28,588 nucleotides of DNA from Acinetobacter sp. (GTDB taxonomy: Bacteria; Pseudomonadota; Gammaproteobacteria; Pseudomonadales; Moraxellaceae): contig JASLHF010000031.1 of NCBI GenBank assembly GCA_030152275.1, positions 1-28,588 of the forward strand. Reading direction: 5' to 3'. This document shows, in pieces, positions 24,202 to 28,588 of the stretch (positions are counted from its first letter, which is position 1; the number at the start of each line of letters is the position of its first letter). The notes under the pieces were generated by a model. The model was not told where the DNA came from. It saw only the letters and a program-made list of their open reading frames with translations, and did not search any database. The position numbers and the translations under genes are program-made.

Positions 24202-24233
24202 AATGATCTTCCGTTTGATTTATTTTAAAACTT

Positions 24234-24300
24234 AAAAAAAGCATGTTCGCCAGTCTAAAAAAACTTGGGCAAACATGCAAGCCGGTTTGAACCGGCTTGC
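24234..24300 (-). terminator. Tandem overlapping terminator hairpins after cysE
   Basis: Reading the - strand after cysE, the first hairpin is GCAAGCCGGTT/AACCGGCTTGC (24277-24300). A second follows at once (24241-24278: 7 bp, one mismatch, 3 bp) with a seven-T tail (24234-24240 on +). The two hairpins share two bases, so they cannot both form fully. Confidence 0.8.
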
Positions 24301-24306
24301 AAATAT

Positions 24307-25119
24307 TCAGTCAGCTTTTGATTGGCTGGTTTGCGCTTCGCACTCACGGCGCGCTTCTTCAATGATTTTCAGCTCTTCATCGCTAAATGGTTGTTCATTC
24401 AGCTGCTGTTTTTTGAAGGTTGGATCTAGCAGAGATAAGCGCTGACATAATGTATTCATACGTTTTTCATTCAACTGAATACGGTCTAGCAATACACGCA
24501 TGCCTTCCAAAATAGGATCGGTCTGATCTTGGGTCGCCGCATAGGGCTGGAAACCAATGCTTTGCGCATAATCGCGGCGGCGGCTTTCTTCATCATCTTT
24601 GGGTTTGTTTTTGGTAATGAAGCGCGCAGGGTTGCCTACAGCAGTCGTATCTGGCGGAACTTCTTTGGTCACCACGGCATTAGAACCGACTTTGGCATTT
24701 TTACCTACAGTAAAAGGGCCAAGAATTTTTGCACCAGCACCGACAACCACACCATCTTCTAAGGTTGGATGGCGTTTGCCTTTATTCCATGTCGTGCCGC
24801 CTAAAGTTACGCCGTGATAAAGCGTGACGTCATCGCCAATTTCCGCGGTTTCGCCAATGACCACGCCCATGCCGTGGTCAATAAAAAAACGCCGTCCAAT
24901 TTTAGCGCCCGGATGAATCTCGATGCCTGTGGCAAAACGGCTAAAAGAAGATAATAAACGGGCAGAGCCTTTACAGTCTTTGTTCCACAGTTCATGCGCT
25001 ACGCGGTGCATGATCAGGGCATGCATGCCCGGATAGGTGGTTAAAACTTCAAGTGTATTTCGTGCTGCAGGATCGCGCGCGAAGACAGCTTGGATATCTT
25101 CTTTGAGCTGTTTAAGCAT
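24307..25119 (-). CDS. cysE: Serine O-acetyltransferase CysE
   Basis: CysE makes O-acetyl-L-serine from serine and acetyl-CoA, the first dedicated step of cysteine synthesis; it is cytoplasmic. The 270-residue protein has an alpha-helical N-terminal part (1-60), a left-handed beta-helix (about 65-170; IEIHPGAKIGRRFFIDHG with D81 and H82, and LYHGVTLGGT with H102), then an extended C-terminal tail of about 100 residues. The tail ends in ...QTSQSKAD, not the terminal isoleucine that E. coli CysE inserts into CysK. The beta-helix N-terminal helices are shorter than in E. coli CysE, as in EpsC-type enzymes. Its ATG overlaps the trmJ stop by 8 bases, so it is translated from the trmJ message. Confidence 0.94.
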   Translation of the reverse strand: MLKQLKEDIQAVFARDPAARNTLEVLTTYPGMHALIMHRVAHELWNKDCKGSARLLSSFSRFATGIEIHPGAKIGRRFFIDHGMGVVIGETAEIGDDVTLYHGVTLGGTTWNKGKRHPTLEDGVVVGAGAKILGPFTVGKNAKVGSNAVVTKEVPPDTTAVGNPARFITKNKPKDDEESRRRDYAQSIGFQPYAATQDQTDPILEGMRVLLDRIQLNEKRMNTLCQRLSLLDPTFKKQQLNEQPFSDEELKIIEEARRECEAQTSQSKAD

Positions 25120-25957
25120 TAGATTGATCCCCTTTATCCTTTGATTTTTTCCATGTGCCGTTATTTAAAGCTTGCACGCGGGTAAAAATGCCGCGAAGCA
25201 AATGGTATTCCATACGGTCTAATTGTATACGTCCGAAAAGCCGACGCAAGCGTAAAGGCAGTAATCTTGGATTTTTTGGGTCCATAAATTCAATATCTGC
25301 CAGCATTTTTTCTAAATGCGGATAAAACTGCTCCATTTGCTCATGGTTAACTAAAGGTTCATCCCACTGCATATCAATGTCATCTGTCACATGCATTTGC
25401 GCATCTGGATTCTCGCCATGTTCTACATGGGCCATCGCCGCCATGCGCATTTCATAGCAAATCACTTGAATGGCTTGAGCAACGTTTAGTACGCCGTAAT
25501 CACTATTGACTGGAATAGTTACGTGGTAGTTCGCCATTGCCAGTTCTTCGTTAGTCAATCCGCGGTCTTCACGGCCAAAGATGACAGCAACTTCCTGCTG
25601 TTTCTCTGAAACGGCTTTCAAAGACATTTCTGCGGCAGGGCGAGCATCCAGTAAAGGCCAAGGGATGGTACGGGTGCGCGCGCTGGTGCCAAACACAATA
25701 TGGCAGTCTTTAATTGCGTCTTCTAAGCTTTCAACAATTTCAATTTGATCGATTAAATCTGCTGCGCCAGCTGCCAGCGCGTCAATATCAGGGTGCGGAT
25801 AGGTTTTAGGCGCAACCAAGACCAATTTGCATAGCCCCATGGTTTTCATGGCGCGCAGGGCGCTTCCGATATTAGCAGGCAAAGTTGTATTGACCATTAC
25901 AATACGCACATGGGAGAGATGCGCTGAAACAGCCGTATTGTCAATTTGACTCATCAT
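25112..25957 (-). CDS. trmJ: tRNA (cytidine/uridine-32-2'-O-) methyltransferase TrmJ
   Basis: TrmJ 2'-O-methylates position 32 of certain tRNAs with SAM. The 281-residue protein has a SPOUT (TrmH-like) domain in the N-terminal part: VRIVMVNTTLPANIGSALRAMK (17-38), the SAM-knot segments VIFGREDRGLTNEEL (125-139) and IPVNSDYGVLNVAQAIQ (148-164). A C-terminal extension of about 110 residues follows, as in E. coli TrmJ (246 aa), here somewhat longer. GGAA lies five bases before the ATG. It is followed by cysE with an 8-base overlap (trmJ-cysE pairs are common in related genomes, to my knowledge). The dnaE gene lies upstream, with a terminator-like hairpin between. Confidence 0.93.
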   Translation of the reverse strand: MMSQIDNTAVSAHLSHVRIVMVNTTLPANIGSALRAMKTMGLCKLVLVAPKTYPHPDIDALAAGAADLIDQIEIVESLEDAIKDCHIVFGTSARTRTIPWPLLDARPAAEMSLKAVSEKQQEVAVIFGREDRGLTNEELAMANYHVTIPVNSDYGVLNVAQAIQVICYEMRMAAMAHVEHGENPDAQMHVTDDIDMQWDEPLVNHEQMEQFYPHLEKMLADIEFMDPKNPRLLPLRLRRLFGRIQLDRMEYHLLRGIFTRVQALNNGTWKKSKDKGDQSNA

Positions 25958-25987
25958 TGTTCCAATTTAAAAATATAAATTAAGCAT

Positions 25988-26017
25988 ATAAAGCTGAGCC
26001 GGAAATTACAGCTCAGC
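25988..26017 (-). terminator. Likely dnaE terminator
   Basis: GCTGAGC (25993-25999) and GCTCAGC (26011-26017) pair around an 11-base loop. On the - strand the sequence continues TTTATATG, a modest T tract. It lies about 140 bases past the dnaE stop, so the message would have a long 3' end. Confidence 0.5.
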
Positions 26018-26157
26018 GGATTTGAAGGCATCGCCCCGCAAAATCATTTATTCAACAGGACTGTATTCAGTAAAACCGCATTTGAAAAAACTTGTCTGAT
26101 CACTTATTGCCTGCAGTAAACACCTGCGCTGGAAAATAGATTTGACAGCCTGAGCGG

Positions 26158-28588
26158 TTATGAATACTGAAAATTATTTTCGGCCTGATACTGATCCATT
26201 GCGTCATCCATGCTCATATCAGCCGGCGGGGGCGGCACATTGGCGGGCTGCGCCTGTTCATAACTAACGGCTTTGGCTGCTTTCGATTTTACATGATATT
26301 CAATATATAGGGCTTCTTTGCCAAAGTAGTCGCGCAGCTTGCTTAGCGCTTCATCCAGCGGTGCAATATTCCAGCCCGCGCCACAGTGCAGTTCTGCGCT
26401 GGCATAGTCAAAATCGAGTTTGATTTGAACCGGAATATGACTGCACATATCGACATCACAGTAAGGTGCCAGCATATTTTGCATATCCTGTGTCAGGGTT
26501 TTGCTGATATGTTCTGGTTTTAACGTAATTTGAATGCCGTTGGCGCGCTTTTGGCGGATTTCGTTCAAGCTAAAGGCTTTGCTTAAACGGCCCATTGGGC
26601 GGTCAAAGCCTTCACGTTCATAAATTTCGCCTTCAATGACTACGACTTTTTCTGTTTGGATAATGTCTTTGAAGCGCTGGAAGCGTTCATGGTTGGCTGA
26701 CACTTCAATCCGCGCGGTTCCGTCATCCAGCGTGACCATCATGCGGTTCGGGAAGTTCGCCACATCCACCACCAAGCCGGCAAAAACTGTTGTCACGCCG
26801 CGGCGGGTAGGTGTCAGTTCATTGATACGCTGTGAAATAAATGATTTTAATTCTGGCCGGTAAACATCAATTGGGTGCCCGGTCAGGTATAAACCTAAGG
26901 TGTCTTTTTCACCTTTTAAGCGCACTTCATCAGACCAAGGCTTAACGGGTTTGGCTGGTTTGCGCTGCACTTCTTCAACTTCGCCAAACAGGTCCATAAT
27001 CCCTGTTTCACGGTTATGACGCGCTTGATCTGCTGCCTGAACAGCTTCAGGCAGCTGCGCCATGAGGCTTGAACGTTCAATGCCTAAGCAATCCAAAGCT
27101 CCAGCGCGGATCAGCGCTTCCAGCGTACGCTTGTTGATTTTCTTTAAGTCGATACGGTGGCAGAAATCAAACAAGTCACGGTATGGTCCATCCTGAATAC
27201 GTGAGTCAATGACGGACTGCATCGCTGCTTCACCTACGCCTTTAATTGCGCCTAAACCGTATACAATAGTTTTCGGATCGCTGGCATGGAAGTTGTACAG
27301 GGACATATTAATGGACGGTGGCAATACTTCTAGACCATTGCTGCGGCAGTCATCAATAATAAATACCACGTTGTCGGTGTTCTGCATTTCCGACGTCATG
27401 ACGGCAGACATAAATTCTGCAGGGAAATGCGCTTTCAGCCAAGCGGTCTGATAGGCGACGAGGGCATAAGCTGCAGCATGCGATTTGTTGAAGCCGTAAC
27501 CTGCGAATTTTTCCATATAGTCGAAGATATGGTTCGCGGTATCGGTATCAATATCTTTTTTAGCTGCGCCTTCGATGAAGATTTGACGGTGTTTTACCAT
27601 CTCTTCAACTTTCTTTTTACCCATGGCCCGGCGCAGCAAATCTGCGCCGCCCAGTGTGTAGCCGGCACAGAACTGCGCGGCCTGCATGACCTGTTCCTGA
27701 TATACCATAATGCCGTAAGTCGGCTCTAATACTTTTTCCAGCAATGGATGCAGGTATTCAAACTCGCCGCCATGCATACGGAAAATAAAGTCAGGAATCA
27801 GATCCATCGGGCCTGGACGGTACAAGGACACGAACGCGATAATTTCTTCAAATTTGCTTGGACGCGCATCCTTAAGCATTTTTTTCATGCCGACGGATTC
27901 AAACTGGAATACCGCAGTAGTATTGGCAGTTGCGAAAATGGCATAAGCATCTGGGTCATCCAATGGGATATAGGAAATATCCACTGGACTGCTGATATCC
28001 GGCCGCGCATTGATATGCTTAATGGCATCTTCAATTACGGTTAAGTTACGCAGGCCCAAGAAGTCAAATTTAACTAGACCGGCTGCTTCTACATCGTCTT
28101 TATCGAATTGTGCAACACGGCCCGTTCCATCTGCATCGCACAGCACGGCAGAGTAATCGGTTAATTTGGTTGGGGCAATGACGACACCGCCGGCATGTTT
28201 ACCGGTATTTCGTGTAATGCCTTCCAGCTTCAGCGCCATTTCCCAAATTTCAGAGGCATCGTCATAGTCCGGGTTGGACGGATTGGTCACGACGTCTTTC
28301 AGCTGCGGTTCAGCTTCAATAGATTCTTCCAAGGTCAGACCAAGCGGCTTGGTTGGGATCATTTTTGAAACACGGTCTGCCAAGCCATAAGATTTGCCTA
28401 ATACCCGCGCGACATCGCGGATTGCGCCTTTGGCCGCCATGGTGCCGAATGTTGCGATCTGTGATACAGCATCGCGGCCATAGGTGCGGGCTACATAGTC
28501 AATCACCCGGTCACGGCCGGCAATACAGAAGTCGACGTCAAAGTCGGGCATGGATACACGTTCGGGGTTTAAGAAACGTTCGAACAGC
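26158..28588 (-). CDS. dnaE: DNA polymerase III alpha subunit DnaE (3' part; 5' end outside window)
   Basis: DnaE is the replicative polymerase catalytic subunit. The visible 809 codons start inside the gene: the frame stays open to the window edge, reading LFERFLNPERVS before MPDFDVDF, so that methionine is internal and not a start. PDFDVDF carries the palm aspartates equivalent to E. coli D401 and D403. The region continues through the palm and fingers (KHAGGVVIAPT, YRPGPMDL, YQEQVMQAAQ, GYGFNKSHAAAYALVAYQTAWLKAHFPAEFM), a helix-hairpin-helix region, the clamp-binding stretch IMDLF (bases 26986-27000), an OB-fold (VFAGLVVDVANFPNR) and the C-terminal domain ending NNFQYS. The N-terminal PHP domain is off the window. 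The first residue of the QxxLF-type clamp motif is I, not Q, so clamp binding may be weak through that site alone. Confidence 0.97.
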   Translation of the reverse strand, partial: LFERFLNPERVSMPDFDVDFCIAGRDRVIDYVARTYGRDAVSQIATFGTMAAKGAIRDVARVLGKSYGLADRVSKMIPTKPLGLTLEESIEAEPQLKDVVTNPSNPDYDDASEIWEMALKLEGITRNTGKHAGGVVIAPTKLTDYSAVLCDADGTGRVAQFDKDDVEAAGLVKFDFLGLRNLTVIEDAIKHINARPDISSPVDISYIPLDDPDAYAIFATANTTAVFQFESVGMKKMLKDARPSKFEEIIAFVSLYRPGPMDLIPDFIFRMHGGEFEYLHPLLEKVLEPTYGIMVYQEQVMQAAQFCAGYTLGGADLLRRAMGKKKVEEMVKHRQIFIEGAAKKDIDTDTANHIFDYMEKFAGYGFNKSHAAAYALVAYQTAWLKAHFPAEFMSAVMTSEMQNTDNVVFIIDDCRSNGLEVLPPSINMSLYNFHASDPKTIVYGLGAIKGVGEAAMQSVIDSRIQDGPYRDLFDFCHRIDLKKINKRTLEALIRAGALDCLGIERSSLMAQLPEAVQAADQARHNRETGIMDLFGEVEEVQRKPAKPVKPWSDEVRLKGEKDTLGLYLTGHPIDVYRPELKSFISQRINELTPTRRGVTTVFAGLVVDVANFPNRMMVTLDDGTARIEVSANHERFQRFKDIIQTEKVVVIEGEIYEREGFDRPMGRLSKAFSLNEIRQKRANGIQITLKPEHISKTLTQDMQNMLAPYCDVDMCSHIPVQIKLDFDYASAELHCGAGWNIAPLDEALSKLRDYFGKEALYIEYHVKSKAAKAVSYEQAQPANVPPPPADMSMDDAMDQYQAENNFQYS

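Noticed and set aside
27427..27729. 100-codon frame antisense to dnaE
   Set aside because: It mirrors a highly conserved part of DnaE, so it is an artefact of codon structure on the other strand.

Overview
The window looks like a chromosomal segment from a gammaproteobacterium of the Acinetobacter (Moraxellaceae) type. This rests on the AT-leaning codon use, the protein character of KdsD, MutS, DnaE and CysE, and the LPS-export operon kdsD-kdsC-lptC-lptA-lptB followed by a Lap-type secretion system. The species cannot be fixed from the sequence alone. No insertion sequence, integrase, prophage or CRISPR array was seen.

Layout, left to right. A tRNA-Gly(GCC) gene with a clear promoter and terminator opens the window. 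Next on the + strand is the Kdo/LPS-transport operon kdsD, kdsC, lptC, lptA, lptB (329-3733), whose last four genes are tightly spaced or overlapping. A long hairpin follows. Then comes a compact type I secretion operon (3878-8741): a TolC-like outer-membrane factor, an ABC exporter with a cysteine-free C39-like N-terminus, and an HlyD-type adaptor, joined by two ATGA overlaps. Its substrate is not in the window. The + strand continues with a YigZ/IMPACT-family protein, a hexapeptide acyltransferase and a tandem-domain universal stress protein (to 11552).

From 11688 to the right end every gene is on the - strand. In coordinate order these are a class I O-methyltransferase, a lipoprotein with an M15-type zinc-peptidase signature, the 7Fe ferredoxin fdxA, a large-subunit catalase, mutS, a lipoprotein lipase/alpha-beta hydrolase, a TPR lipoprotein, cysE, trmJ (overlapping cysE by 8 bases) and the 3' part of dnaE, which runs off the window. 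Most of these genes end in a recognisable intrinsic terminator, so many are single-gene units; trmJ-cysE is the clear exception.

The region that stands out is 13.7-17.8 kb. The catalase gene sits between fdxA and mutS, which are neighbours in Pseudomonas, and is flanked by 0.9 kb and 1.1 kb of very AT-rich DNA with no convincing genes. This is the best candidate for accessory or recently rearranged DNA. Otherwise the window is mostly conserved housekeeping sequence. I found no convincing new multi-gene system. The points worth checking are the T1SS outer-membrane factor's N-terminal extension, the large uncharacterised N-terminal half of the lipoprotein hydrolase, the HPII-like catalase lacking the crosslinking histidine, and several hairpins that are not ordinary terminators.
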